The notes under the pieces: generated by a model | What the model saw: the letters and a program-made list of their open reading frames with translations, nothing else | Database searches by the model: none | What the model was told of the DNA's origin: nothing | Part shown: positions 35,389 to 45,592 of the stretch, in pieces | Layout: every line of letters begins with the position of its first letter | How positions within the stretch are numbered: the stretch's first letter is position 1 | Translations under genes and position numbers: made by a program | DNA from: JAKFWF01 sp963750535 | Lineage (GTDB): Bacteria > Pseudomonadota > Alphaproteobacteria > Rhizobiales > Hyphomicrobiaceae | NCBI GenBank assembly: GCA_963750535.1 | Contig: CAVVRF010000028.1 | Coordinates: 186,001 to 250,000 of the forward strand | Reading direction: 5' to 3' | Length of the DNA: 64,000 bases

Positions 35389-36975
35389 CTAGCTCGAGCA
35401 GCAGGCACGCGCGATCGCCGCCGCCACCTGGGCGCGATCGTAGGTCGGAAAATGCGCGCAGACGTGCTGGTCGGGCCTGACCACGTAGACCGCGCCGGGT
35501 GATGCACCGTAGCGCCGCGCCGCCAGGCCGTCGCTGTCCGGTGGAATCGCGATGTCGGTGACGCCCGGCAGGGACGGTGCCGCCGGCCGGTCGACGCCGA
35601 CGTGCAGTACCGTGAAGCCATCGCCGAGCCGTTCCAGCAGCCATGATGCATCGCCGCCGGCCATCGGCAGATCGATCACCGGGCCGCCGACCCGCATGGC
35701 CGCTTCCCTCGGCCCGGCGTCGGGCGTCGACAGCGGACTGTCGTAGGTCGACGGCAGCGACAGCCGGCCCGAGTTGACGAACGACTTGGCGAAATCGGCG
35801 CGCGCCGCCAGGGCGAGCACGGCATTGCGGAATTGGCGCTCGGCCTTCGTTCGCGGAGCAATGAAGTCGGTCGACCGGGTCGAATGGCGAATGTTCTCAT
35901 CCGCCGCCTGCCCGCGCTCGAGGTCGTAGGTCTCGATCAGCCGCTCCGGCGACTGGCCCGCCAGCACCCTCGCGAGCTTCCAACCCAGATTGTCTGCGTC
36001 CTGGATGCCGGAGTTGGCGCCGCGCGCGCCGAACGGCGACACCTGGTGCGCGCTGTCGCCGGCGAAGATCACCCGGCCATGGACGAACTTGTCCAGTCGC
36101 CGGCACTGGAATTTGTAGATCGACACCCACTCCAGCGTGAACTGGGAGTGGCCGAGCATGCGGGCGATGCGCGGCCGCACGTTCTCGGGCCGCCGCTCGG
36201 CCTCGGCATCGGCCGCCGGTCCGAGCTGCAGGTCGATGCGCCAGACATCGTCGGGCTGGCGGTGCAGCAGCGCCGACTGGCCGCCGTGGAAAGGCGGGTC
36301 GAACCAGAACCAGCGCTCGGTCGGGAAGTCGCCCTTCATCTTCACGTCGGCGATCAGGAACTGGTCCTCGAACATCTCGCCGACGAAGTCGAGCCCGAGC
36401 ATGGCGCGGGATGGCGAGCGGGCGCCGTCGCAGCACACGAGCCAGTCGCAGGACAGCCGATACGGGCCCTCGGGCGTGTCGACGGTGATCGTGACGCCGT
36501 CGTTCAGCGGCGCGATCCCGACAACCTTGTTGCGCCAGCGCAGATTGATGGTGTCGCGCGCGGCGATTGCCTCCACCAGATACTGCTCGACGTAATACTG
36601 CTGCAGATTGATGAATGCCGGCATCTTGTGCCCGCCCTCGGGCAGCAGGTCGAACTCGTAGACCTGCGAGTCGGCGAGGAACACCTTGCCCCTCTGCCAC
36701 ACGACGCCCTTCTGCATCATCGGCGCGGCAACGCCGAGGCGGTCGAAGATCTCGAGCGTGCGCTTGGAAAAGCAGATCGCGCGACTGCCTTCGCCGATCC
36801 GGTCGGCGTCGTCGAGCAGCAGCGGCCGCAGCCCTCGCCGCGCCAGATCGAGCGCGAGCGTCATGCCGACCGGGCCCGCCCCGATCACGATCACCGGATG
36901 ATGCGCCGGCGCGGTGGCATCCTGATCGGGATGCCGCGCATAGCCGAACTGGAACAGGTTCTTTCGCGCGGTCAT
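35389..36975 (-). CDS. FAD-dependent aromatic-ring monooxygenase (MhpA/3-(3-hydroxyphenyl)propionate hydroxylase-like)
   Basis: A 528-residue class A flavoprotein hydroxylase. FAD motif HPVIVIGAGPVGMTLALDLA, GEGSRAICFSKRTLEIFDRL, the DG motif DWLVCCDGARSPSRAMLG, and the second FAD motif GRVIFAGDSAHQVSPFGARG followed by NSGIQDADNLGWKLA. The C-terminal thioredoxin-like domain (from about DGFTVLHVGVD) is that of the phenol-hydroxylase group. Proteins of this kind hydroxylate phenolic acids or resorcinol-like rings. No ring-cleavage dioxygenase is near, so the substrate is unresolved. Confidence 0.9.
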   Translation of the reverse strand: MTARKNLFQFGYARHPDQDATAPAHHPVIVIGAGPVGMTLALDLARRGLRPLLLDDADRIGEGSRAICFSKRTLEIFDRLGVAAPMMQKGVVWQRGKVFLADSQVYEFDLLPEGGHKMPAFINLQQYYVEQYLVEAIAARDTINLRWRNKVVGIAPLNDGVTITVDTPEGPYRLSCDWLVCCDGARSPSRAMLGLDFVGEMFEDQFLIADVKMKGDFPTERWFWFDPPFHGGQSALLHRQPDDVWRIDLQLGPAADAEAERRPENVRPRIARMLGHSQFTLEWVSIYKFQCRRLDKFVHGRVIFAGDSAHQVSPFGARGANSGIQDADNLGWKLARVLAGQSPERLIETYDLERGQAADENIRHSTRSTDFIAPRTKAERQFRNAVLALAARADFAKSFVNSGRLSLPSTYDSPLSTPDAGPREAAMRVGGPVIDLPMAGGDASWLLERLGDGFTVLHVGVDRPAAPSLPGVTDIAIPPDSDGLAARRYGASPGAVYVVRPDQHVCAHFPTYDRAQVAAAIARACCSS

Positions 36976-37091
36976 GGCGGCGATCTTGCGCGACGACCGC
37001 CTGCCCTTGCAACAGTTGAGACGATCTAGAGGCCCGCCACTCGGACCTGATCGGCCTCAGCGGCGGACATCTCGATCATTCGGGAGCGACA

Positions 37092-37376
37092 TCAGCGATC
37101 TTCTTCCTCGATGGCGCGGCCGAGCGGCATGACGCCGGCACGAACCACGTTGGCCGGCTGCGCGGCTTCGCTTCGCGCCAGGCGATCGTTCGGCAACTGC
37201 GTGCGGGATCCCCAGTGCAGCCCTGAAAGCATCAGCATGACCACTGCAAGCACGGCGATTACGGCGTCACCGTAGAGACGTGGCTTGTCGATCTTGTGCT
37301 CGCGCCAAACATGATCGTCGGCAGTATCCTTTGACGAGACGACCTCGTCGCTTGCTTCTGCGTAATGTGTTTTCAT
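37092..37376 (-). CDS. Small single-span membrane protein of unknown function
   Basis: A 94-residue protein. ATG 37376 is preceded by AGGAGAGG, a good ribosome-binding site. A charged N-terminus (~35 residues) is followed by one membrane helix (YGDAVIAVLAVVMLMLSGLH) and a hydrophilic tail ending AIEEEDR. Unknown family. The ~210 bp between this gene and the M28 peptidase gene is relatively A/T-rich (around 37500-37550) and probably carries its promoter. Confidence 0.65.
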   Translation of the reverse strand: MKTHYAEASDEVVSSKDTADDHVWREHKIDKPRLYGDAVIAVLAVVMLMLSGLHWGSRTQLPNDRLARSEAAQPANVVRAGVMPLGRAIEEEDR

Positions 37377-37588
37377 CTCGGGCCTCTCCTGACGGCTGGC
37401 TAGGCGGTCGGGACAAATGAGGGTTTTGGTGCCAATCCTGGCTCGATCGAGCCAACGCTGCGCTCGGCCTGCACCTGGCCTCTTCGGCGTCGCTCTAATC
37501 GCTTAAGTATATAGCTTAGTTAACGCAGTCTGTTGATCGCAACTTAAGGTGTTCACGAGGATGTGCTCTTCCCGTCTGCGTGGTGGTG

Positions 37589-38588
37589 CTAACGCGCCAG
37601 ATGGTGCAAGGCGCGGGCGAGACCAGCGGTGATCCGCGCTAGCTTCTGGTAGTCGACCTTGTCCGGCGTGTCTGCCGGCGTGTGGTAGTGCGGATCGCGA
37701 AAGACCGCGGTGTCGGTGATCATGAGCGCCGGGATCCCCTGCGCCGCGAAGCTCGCATGGTCCGACCAGTCGATACCTTCGACGATCGCCGGCGCGACGC
37801 CGCCGATGGTCGGGAATCGCGCCTCGCGCCTGAACGCCCCGATCACCTCGTGCATGAATCTGCGCGAGCCCGGCATCGCGACGAAGGCGATGAAGTTGCC
37901 GACGTTCGGCAGCAGCAAGATGGAACGGCGCCGGGTACCGCTGGCTGCCGGGGGCGTCCGAGAATGCACCGATCGTCTCCAGCGCAATCATGCCGGCAAC
38001 CCGCTCGCCGCGTTGGCGCAGCAGCTCGGCGTAACGGCGGCTGCCCATCAGCTCGGTCCTGAAGTACGGCGGCTCCTCGTTGACGAAGAAGACCAGGCGC
38101 ACGCGCTTGCCCGGCGCCGGTCCGGCCCTCAGCGACCGCGCCAGCTCGATCAACGCGGCCACGCCGCTGCCGTTGTCGTTGGCGCCCGGCGCATCGCCGG
38201 CCGAGTCGTAATGCGCGCCGACCACCAGGCTTTCTCCGCCCGCTTTCGCCGAGGCCGGCTCGAGCGTCGCCTCGATGTTCCAGACCGGGCGGCCGTCGGC
38301 ATCATAGGGCTGGCGTTTCGGCTCATAGCCGAGTGCGCGCAGCTCGTTCTCGATGTAGTGGGCGGCACGGGTCAGCGCGGCATGGTACCTGACATTGTGC
38401 GGCTCGCTGGCGACCGCCGTCACGTGCCGTCGCAGGCGTTCGGCAAGCCGCGCCTCGTCGGCCGACAGCGGCGGCAACGGGCCATCGTGCGCCGGCCCCG
38501 GAACGTGCAGACTGTACCAGTAGGCCGCCGCGGCCAGCGCGATCAGCAGCCCGGCCGAAACCAGCACGATCTTTGCCAGCAGCGCCAT
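37589..38588 (-). CDS. M28-family aminopeptidase, membrane-anchored (one frameshift)
   Basis: About 332 residues after repair. N-terminal membrane helix (AKIVLVSAGLLIALAAAAYW). Zinc-binding motifs: VVGAHYDSAGDAPGANDNGS (His, Asp), FFVNEEPPYF (catalytic Glu and metal Glu), IDWSDHASFAAQGIPALMIT (Asp) and DPHYHTPADTPDKVDY (His). Near 37922 one extra base splits SDAPGSQRYPAPF from ILLLPNVGNFIAFVAMPGSR; deleting it restores the frame to TAG at 37589. ATG 38588 overlaps the TAA stop of the MBL-fold gene (TAATG), so translation is coupled. Confidence 0.9.
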
Positions 38589-39541
38589 TACCCCTGCAGC
38601 GCCGCCCACATCTCGCGGTCGCGCACGTCGGTCCACACCACCGGATGGTCGATGCCGCGTGCCTCGTCGTAGGCGCGGGAAACGTTGAAGGGCAGGCAGT
38701 GCTCATAGATCGCGTAGGCGCCGAACGGGCCGTCCATGGCGGCGCGCACGGCCTTGAACGTCTCCTTCAGGCTCTTGTTCTCCGCCACCGCCTGCTGCGC
38801 CGTGCCGTAGAGCGTCGACAGGAACGCGCGGGTGCCACTGATCGCGTCGCCGACCATCTTGTCGCCGACGAGGGCGTCGCCGCGCCCCGGCACCAGCGCC
38901 TTCGGCTTGTAGGCCGCGATCCGGTCGAGCGTACCCGGCCAGTCGGTGAAGTGCGCGTCGCCGCAGTAGCAGGCCGAGTGGTATTCGACGAGATCGCCGG
39001 AGAACATCACGCCGGCATCGGGCACCCAGGCGATCGTGTCGCCGGCGGTATGGCCGCGGCCGATCTGCACGATGTCGACGCGGCGCTTGCCGAGCCACAA
39101 GGTGATGCCGTCCTTGAACGTCAGCGTCGGCCAGGTGAGCCCCGCCGGCACGCTCTCGAGCCCGCGGAACAGGCGCGGGAAGCGGCCGATCTCGGACGCC
39201 TTGTCCTGCTCCCCGCGCTCGATGATGAGCTTGCGGGTGGCTTCCGAGGCCAGGATCTCCGAGGCATTGAACGCCGAGGCGCCGAGCACCCGCACGGCAT
39301 GGTAATGCGAAAGCAGCACGTACTTGATCGGCTTGTCGGTCACGGTCCGCACCCGCGCGATGACATCCTTGGCCATCAGCGGCGTCGCCTGCGCGTCGAC
39401 CACCATGCAACAGTCATCGCCGACGATGACGCCGGTGTTGGGGTCGCCCTCGGCGGTGTAGGCATAGAGCCCGTCGCCGATCTGGCCGAAGGTGACCTTC
39501 TTTTCGGCCATGTCGCCGGTCGATGCGAAGTTTGCGGCCAT
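38588..39541 (-). CDS. MBL-fold metallo-hydrolase with altered metal motif
   Basis: A 317-residue metallo-beta-lactamase-fold protein (AGGACGGAG before ATG 39541). Fold landmarks: DGLYAYTAEGDPNTGVIVGD, CMVVDAQATPLMAKDVI, YVLLSHYHAVRVLGASAFNA, VDIVQIGRGHTAGDTIAWVP, GVMFSGDLVEYHSACYCGDA. The usual H-x-H-x-D-H reads HYHAVR, so the Asp and second His that bind the second metal are absent; the later GRGHTAGD and SGDLVE metal residues are kept. The subgroup could be mononuclear. It sits between the MttB-family and M28 genes in one direction. Confidence 0.88.
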   Translation of the reverse strand: MAANFASTGDMAEKKVTFGQIGDGLYAYTAEGDPNTGVIVGDDCCMVVDAQATPLMAKDVIARVRTVTDKPIKYVLLSHYHAVRVLGASAFNASEILASEATRKLIIERGEQDKASEIGRFPRLFRGLESVPAGLTWPTLTFKDGITLWLGKRRVDIVQIGRGHTAGDTIAWVPDAGVMFSGDLVEYHSACYCGDAHFTDWPGTLDRIAAYKPKALVPGRGDALVGDKMVGDAISGTRAFLSTLYGTAQQAVAENKSLKETFKAVRAAMDGPFGAYAIYEHCLPFNVSRAYDEARGIDHPVVWTDVRDREMWAALQG

Positions 39542-39643
39542 GTGCGCTCCGTCCTGCGGTTATTCTGATCGATGCCGGCTGAACCGGTGAAGGGTGGCGC
39601 CGGGCTTGTCAATCGTCTCCCGGCCAATCGCTCCGCTGCCGCC

Positions 39644-41215
39644 TCAAAAATCGGTCTTGACGCCGCCCTCGATTTTCCGCCGCGCGACGAAGGCGTCGAG
39701 CTCCTCCTCGATGGCGGGCTCCATCGGTGGCCGCTGGTAGCGGGCGAGCGTGTCCTTCCACACCGCGTTCGCCTTGCCGATCGCGGTCGGCGATCCGGCC
39801 TCGGCCCAGGTCTCGAAGTTGCGCCAGTCCGACAGGATCGGCGCGTAGAATGCCGATTGATAGCGCGCCTGGGTATGCGCGGCGCCAAAATAATGCCCGC
39901 CGGGACCCACCTCGCGCATCGCATCGAGCCCGAGCGCGTCCGGCGAGACGTCCAGCGGCTCGAGGAAGGCATCGACCATCTGCAGCAGATCGACATCGAC
40001 GATGGTCTTCTCGAACGAGGCGGTGAGCCCGCCCTCCATCCAGCCGGCGGCATGCAGGATGAAGTTGCCGCCGCCCATCACCGCACCCCACAGCGAGAAC
40101 ACGCTCTCCCAGGCCGCCTGGGCATCGACGGTGTTGGCGGCGCAGGTATTCGAGGTGCGGTAGGGGATATTGTACTTGCGCGCCAGCTGCCCGCCGACAA
40201 GCTGGGCCTTCATGTACTCGGGCGTGCCGAACGCCGGCGCGCCCGATTTCATGTCGACGTTCGAGGTGAAGCCGCCGTAGACCACCGGCGCGCCGGGCTT
40301 CACCACCTGCGTGAACGCGATTCCCGCCAGCGCCTCGGCGTTCTGCTGGGCGAGCGCGCCCGCGATCGTCACCGGCGCCATCGCGCCGGCGAGCGTGAAC
40401 GGCGTCATGATGATGACCTGGCCGCGCGCGCTCATCTCCATGATGCCGGCCAGCATCGGCGCGTCCAGCCGCAGCGGCGACGATGAGTTGATGACCGAGA
40501 TCAACGACGGCTCGGCATCGAGCTGCGCATCGGAAATGCCGCGTGCAATCCGCGTTATTTCGAGCGCGTCGCGATTGCGGACGCGTCCAAGGGAGTAGGC
40601 GTGGAACGCCTTGTCGGTCAGCTTGGCGATGTCGGACAGGCAGTCGAGGTGCCGGATCGAAGGGTGGATGTCGACCGGCTCGACCGGATAGCCGCCGGTC
40701 ATGTGGATCACGTTGTAGCTCTGGGCGAGCCGGAGCAGGTTCTGGAAGTCGAGGCGGTTGCCGGGGCGGCGGCCGTTGTCGAGGTCGGAGGCGTTCGGCG
40801 TGCTGGCAACCTGCGCGAAGATCAGGGCGTCGCCGCCGAAGCGCAAGTCATGGGCCGGATTGCGGGCATGCAGGGTGAACCCGGCCGGCGCGGTCCTGAT
40901 GGCGTCAAGGATGAAATTCCGGTCGAAACGCACCCGCTCGCTGTCCGGCCGGACGTCGGCGCCGGCGGCCTTCAGCAGGGCTCGGGCCTCGGGCTCGAGG
41001 AAATCCATGCCGATCTCTTCCAGCACGGTGAGCGAGGCATCGTGGATCGCCTCGAGCTCGTCGGCCGATGCGATCTCGGTCGGCGGGAACCGCCGTCGCG
41101 GCTGACGAAACGGCCGCTGGACCGGGCCTGCGGCATCGGTCCTGGCGGCGCGGCCGCTCCTGCCGCCGCGGCGTTCACGCTTTGCACCGGTTTCGGCCCT
41201 GCTGTCGTCGCTCAT
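39644..41215 (-). CDS. Trimethylamine methyltransferase (MttB) family protein, non-pyrrolysine
   Basis: A 523-residue protein. A basic, Arg-rich N-terminal tail (~45 residues) precedes the TIM-barrel MttB domain: ALIFAQVASTPNASDLDNGR, HMTGGYPVEPVDIHP, SLISVINSSSPLRLDAPMLA, PFTLAGAMAPVTIAGALAQQ, VVYGGFTSNVDMKSGAPAFG, TSNTCAANTVDAQAAWESVF. No amber codon interrupts the frame, so it belongs to the non-Pyl MttB superfamily (MtgB-like), whose known members demethylate glycine betaine, proline betaine or carnitine onto a corrinoid protein. No corrinoid protein or methyltetrahydrofolate transferase gene is near. Confidence 0.9.
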   Translation of the reverse strand: MSDDSRAETGAKRERRGGRSGRAARTDAAGPVQRPFRQPRRRFPPTEIASADELEAIHDASLTVLEEIGMDFLEPEARALLKAAGADVRPDSERVRFDRNFILDAIRTAPAGFTLHARNPAHDLRFGGDALIFAQVASTPNASDLDNGRRPGNRLDFQNLLRLAQSYNVIHMTGGYPVEPVDIHPSIRHLDCLSDIAKLTDKAFHAYSLGRVRNRDALEITRIARGISDAQLDAEPSLISVINSSSPLRLDAPMLAGIMEMSARGQVIIMTPFTLAGAMAPVTIAGALAQQNAEALAGIAFTQVVKPGAPVVYGGFTSNVDMKSGAPAFGTPEYMKAQLVGGQLARKYNIPYRTSNTCAANTVDAQAAWESVFSLWGAVMGGGNFILHAAGWMEGGLTASFEKTIVDVDLLQMVDAFLEPLDVSPDALGLDAMREVGPGGHYFGAAHTQARYQSAFYAPILSDWRNFETWAEAGSPTAIGKANAVWKDTLARYQRPPMEPAIEEELDAFVARRKIEGGVKTDF

Positions 41216-41339
41216 GGCGTATCCTGGCTTGAAACGCTTTCGCAGTCTTGCGAGTGTCGCCGAATTCGACCGACTGCGCCAGGAAAGCACGTCATCCCGA
41301 TCCGCCGCTGTCCAGGATCGGTCCAGAGTTCGTGGTGAA

Positions 41340-42569
41340 ATGACCAAGCATACGCAAAAGCGCATCCTGCTGATCATCGGCGGTGGCATCGCCGCCTACA
41401 AGTGCCTCGATCTGATCCGCCGCCTGCGCGAGCGCGGCGACCAGGTGCGTTGCGTGATGACCAGGGCGGCGACGCAATTCGTGACGCCGCTGTCGGTCGC
41501 GGCGCTGACCAGCGATCGCGCCTTCGTCGACCTGTTCGATCTCGACGACGAGCGCGAGATCGGCCACATCCGGCTGTCGCGTGAGGCCGACCTGGTCGTG
41601 GTCGCGCCGGCCACCGCCGACCTGATGGCGAAGATGGCGGGCGGCCATGCCGATGACCTGGCGAGCGCCGTGCTGATGGCGACCGACAAGCCGGTGCTGA
41701 TCGCGCCGGCGATGAATCCGCGGATGTGGGCCCACCCCGCCACCGTTCGCAATGCCGAGGTCTTGAAGGGCGACGGCGTCGCCTTCGTCGGCCCCAACGC
41801 CGGCGAGATGGCGGAGCGCGGCGAGGCCGGCATCGGACGGCTTGCCGAGGTGCCGGAGATCATCGCCGCGATCGATCGGCGGCTGTCCGCCGCGACATCG
41901 GGGCCGCTCGCCGGGCAGCATGTTCTCGTTACCGCCGGGCCGACGCACGAGCCGATCGATCCGGTGCGCTACATCGCCAATCGCTCGTCCGGCAAGCAGG
42001 GCTACGCGGTCGCCGCCGCCGCGCGTGCGCTCGGCGCCGAGGTGACGCTGGTGTCGGGTCCGGTCGGGCTGCCCGATCCGGCCGGCGTCAACGTGCTGCG
42101 GGTCGAGACCGCGGCGCAGATGCTGGCGGCGGTGCAGGCGGCGCCGCACGCCGATATCGGCATCTTCGCCGCCGCCGTCGCCGACTGGCGGGTGGCGTCG
42201 GCAGCGGAGGAGAAGATCAAGAAGGGCGCCGGCGGAACGCCGCAACTGACGCTCACCGAGAACCCCGACATATTGAAGACGATGTCGAAGCGCACGCCGC
42301 ACCGTCCGGCCCTGGTCATCGGCTTTGCCGCCGAGACCGAGCACGTGATCGAGCACGCCACCAAGAAGCGCAAGGCCAAGGGCTGCGACTGGATCGTCGC
42401 CAACGACGTCTCGCACTCGACCGGCATCATGGGCGGCGATCGCAACACGGTGCACCTGATCACCGCCGAAGGCGTCGAGAGCTGGCCCGACATGGCCAAG
42501 GGCGACGTCGCCCGGCGGCTGGTCGAGCGCGCCGCCGAGCACATGGCACGCACCCAGGTCGAAGTCTGA
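41340..42569 (+). CDS. coaBC: Bifunctional phosphopantothenoylcysteine decarboxylase/phosphopantothenate-cysteine ligase
   Basis: A 409-residue CoA-biosynthesis enzyme. CoaC (flavin decarboxylase) part: ILLIIGGGIAAYKCLDLIRR, GHIRLSREADLVVVAPATAD (catalytic His) and the PxMNxxMW motif APAMNPRMW. CoaB (ligase) part: VLVTAGPTHEPIDPVRYIAN, NRSSGKQGYAVA, AAVADWRV, KIKKG, LTENPDILKTMSK, DWIVANDVS. It lies upstream of dut with one nucleotide between them, a frequent coaBC-dut arrangement. It is divergent from the MttB-family gene. Confidence 0.96.
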   Translation: MTKHTQKRILLIIGGGIAAYKCLDLIRRLRERGDQVRCVMTRAATQFVTPLSVAALTSDRAFVDLFDLDDEREIGHIRLSREADLVVVAPATADLMAKMAGGHADDLASAVLMATDKPVLIAPAMNPRMWAHPATVRNAEVLKGDGVAFVGPNAGEMAERGEAGIGRLAEVPEIIAAIDRRLSAATSGPLAGQHVLVTAGPTHEPIDPVRYIANRSSGKQGYAVAAAARALGAEVTLVSGPVGLPDPAGVNVLRVETAAQMLAAVQAAPHADIGIFAAAVADWRVASAAEEKIKKGAGGTPQLTLTENPDILKTMSKRTPHRPALVIGFAAETEHVIEHATKKRKAKGCDWIVANDVSHSTGIMGGDRNTVHLITAEGVESWPDMAKGDVARRLVERAAEHMARTQVEV

Positions 42570-42570
42570 C

Positions 42571-43146
42571 ATGGCCAGATCGAGCGGGGCCAAATCGGTC
42601 GCGGCCAAACCGGGGAGGGCTGCGCGGTCCGGCATCGTGCGGATGAAGGTGGTGCGGCTGCCGCACGCGGAAGGGCTGCCGTTGCCCGCCTACCAGACGG
42701 AGCATGCCGCCGGTCTCGATCTCGCGGCCGCCGTGCCCGACGATGCGCCGGTGCAACTCGCGCCGGGCGCCCGCGCCCTGGTGCCGACCGGCTTGACGAT
42801 CGAGTTGCCGCACGGGTTCGAGGCGCAGGTGCGTCCGCGTTCGGGCCTCGCCCTGAAGCACGGCATCACCGTGCTGAACAGCCCGGGCACGATCGACAGC
42901 GATTATCGCGGCGAGGTCCAGGTCCTGCTCGTAAATCTCGGGCACGAGAATTTCGCCGTTACGCGCGGGATGCGGATCGCGCAGATGATCGTCGCCCCGG
43001 TCAGCCACGCGAAAATCGAGGAAGCCCAGGCCCTCGCCGCGACCGCGCGCGGCGCCGGGGGGTTCGGCTCGACAGGGGTGAAACCCGGCAAAAAGAGCAA
43101 GCCTGTGCGTGCAGGCGGGAAAGCCGGCAAAGTCCGGACGATATAG
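42571..43146 (+). CDS. dut: dUTP diphosphatase with basic N- and C-terminal tails
   Basis: A 191-residue trimeric dUTPase. The five motifs are present: AGLDLAAA (I), RPRSGLALKHGI (II), GTIDSDYRGEVQV (III), RGMRIAQMIVAPV (IV) and GAGGFGSTG (V). It hydrolyses dUTP to dUMP, keeping uracil out of DNA and feeding thymidylate synthesis. The usual core starts at VRMKVVRLP (ATG 42643), so the first 24 Lys/Arg/Ala-rich residues may be an extension or ATG 42643 may be the true start. After motif V a ~20-residue Lys-rich tail (KPGKKSKPVRAGGKAGKVRT) is unusual. Confidence 0.95.
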   Translation: MARSSGAKSVAAKPGRAARSGIVRMKVVRLPHAEGLPLPAYQTEHAAGLDLAAAVPDDAPVQLAPGARALVPTGLTIELPHGFEAQVRPRSGLALKHGITVLNSPGTIDSDYRGEVQVLLVNLGHENFAVTRGMRIAQMIVAPVSHAKIEEAQALAATARGAGGFGSTGVKPGKKSKPVRAGGKAGKVRTI

Positions 43147-43275
43147 CGGGTCGCCGCGCGCGAATTTTCTCTCGGCCGCGTCGGGAGGCGCAATCGCGGT
43201 TCGCCGCGGCGACTTGCGCTAACCGCGGAACCACATGATCTATCGGTGCAGGCACACCCGGAAGGACCGAACTCC

Positions 43276-44259
<984 letters not shown>

Positions 44260-44471
44260 CGCGGAGGGCCGACAAGGGAGCGAGATGGGTGCAGAGAAAG
44301 GCGACAGAATGCGAACGCGGGAGGGCGCAAGCAAAACCGCGGTGGCGCGGAGGACTTTCGTGCCCATCTTGATGGGCGTATATCGTGGGTGGAATCCGTG
44401 AACCCGGCTCGCGGGCGGAAGCTGCGCCAAGTCTTCCAAGAGATCGACTGGACTTGAAGGAATATCAAACC

Positions 44472-45305
<834 letters not shown>

Positions 45306-45382
45306 GCGCCCGTCGCTGCCCCCGTCGTTGCCCTAGCGTCTTTCCGATTGAGGTGGAGCGCACCCATCCCGCCTCCCCCATC

Positions 45383-45528
45383 CGTCATTCCCGCGCAGGC
45401 GGGAACCCAGACAAGCTTCAGCGAGTCCTTGGCTACTGGCGATCTCGAGAGTTGCCGAAGGCGCGTGGTCATTGCGAGACCAGTCTTTTCTGAAACCTGA
45501 CTGGGTTCCCGCCTGCGCGGGAATGACG
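45383..45528. repeat. 146-nt MITE-like element with 28-bp perfect terminal inverted repeats
   Basis: Left end CGTCATTCCCGCGCAGGCGG (continuing GAACCCAG), right end its exact reverse complement at 45501-45528. The core motif ATTCCCGC...GCGGGAA is the type spread through many proteobacterial genomes, and resembles Neisseria dRS3-like repeats. The interior has no ORF of note. A second copy is at 46639-46783. Confidence 0.88.
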
Positions 45529-45536
45529 TCACTGGG

Positions 45537-45591
45537 GAGGTTCGCGCCAGCGCGAAAGTTTCGACCGATTAAATCTCGGTCGGAAAACCTC
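45537..45591. other. Candidate three-stem (three-way-junction) nucleic-acid fold
   Basis: Outer pair GAGGTT/AACCTC closes two inner hairpins: TTCGCGC-CA-GCGCGAA and CGACCGA-TTAAATC-TCGGTCG. In the copy at 46792-46846 the outer pair and first hairpin are kept, and the second hairpin keeps CGACC/GGTCG while its loop changes. Could be a structured RNA or DNA end of the repeat. Confidence 0.5.
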
Positions 45592-45592
45592 T

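Larger units (their letters stand above)
45333..45592. repeat. Left flanking copy of a 260-bp direct repeat
   Basis: Starts CTAGCGTCTTTCCGATTGAG, runs to CGGTCGGAAAACCTCT, and recurs almost unchanged at 46589-46847 on the other side of three tandem 330-bp units. It contains a 146-nt inverted-repeat element (45383-45528) and a three-stem structure (45537-45591). Confidence 0.9.
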
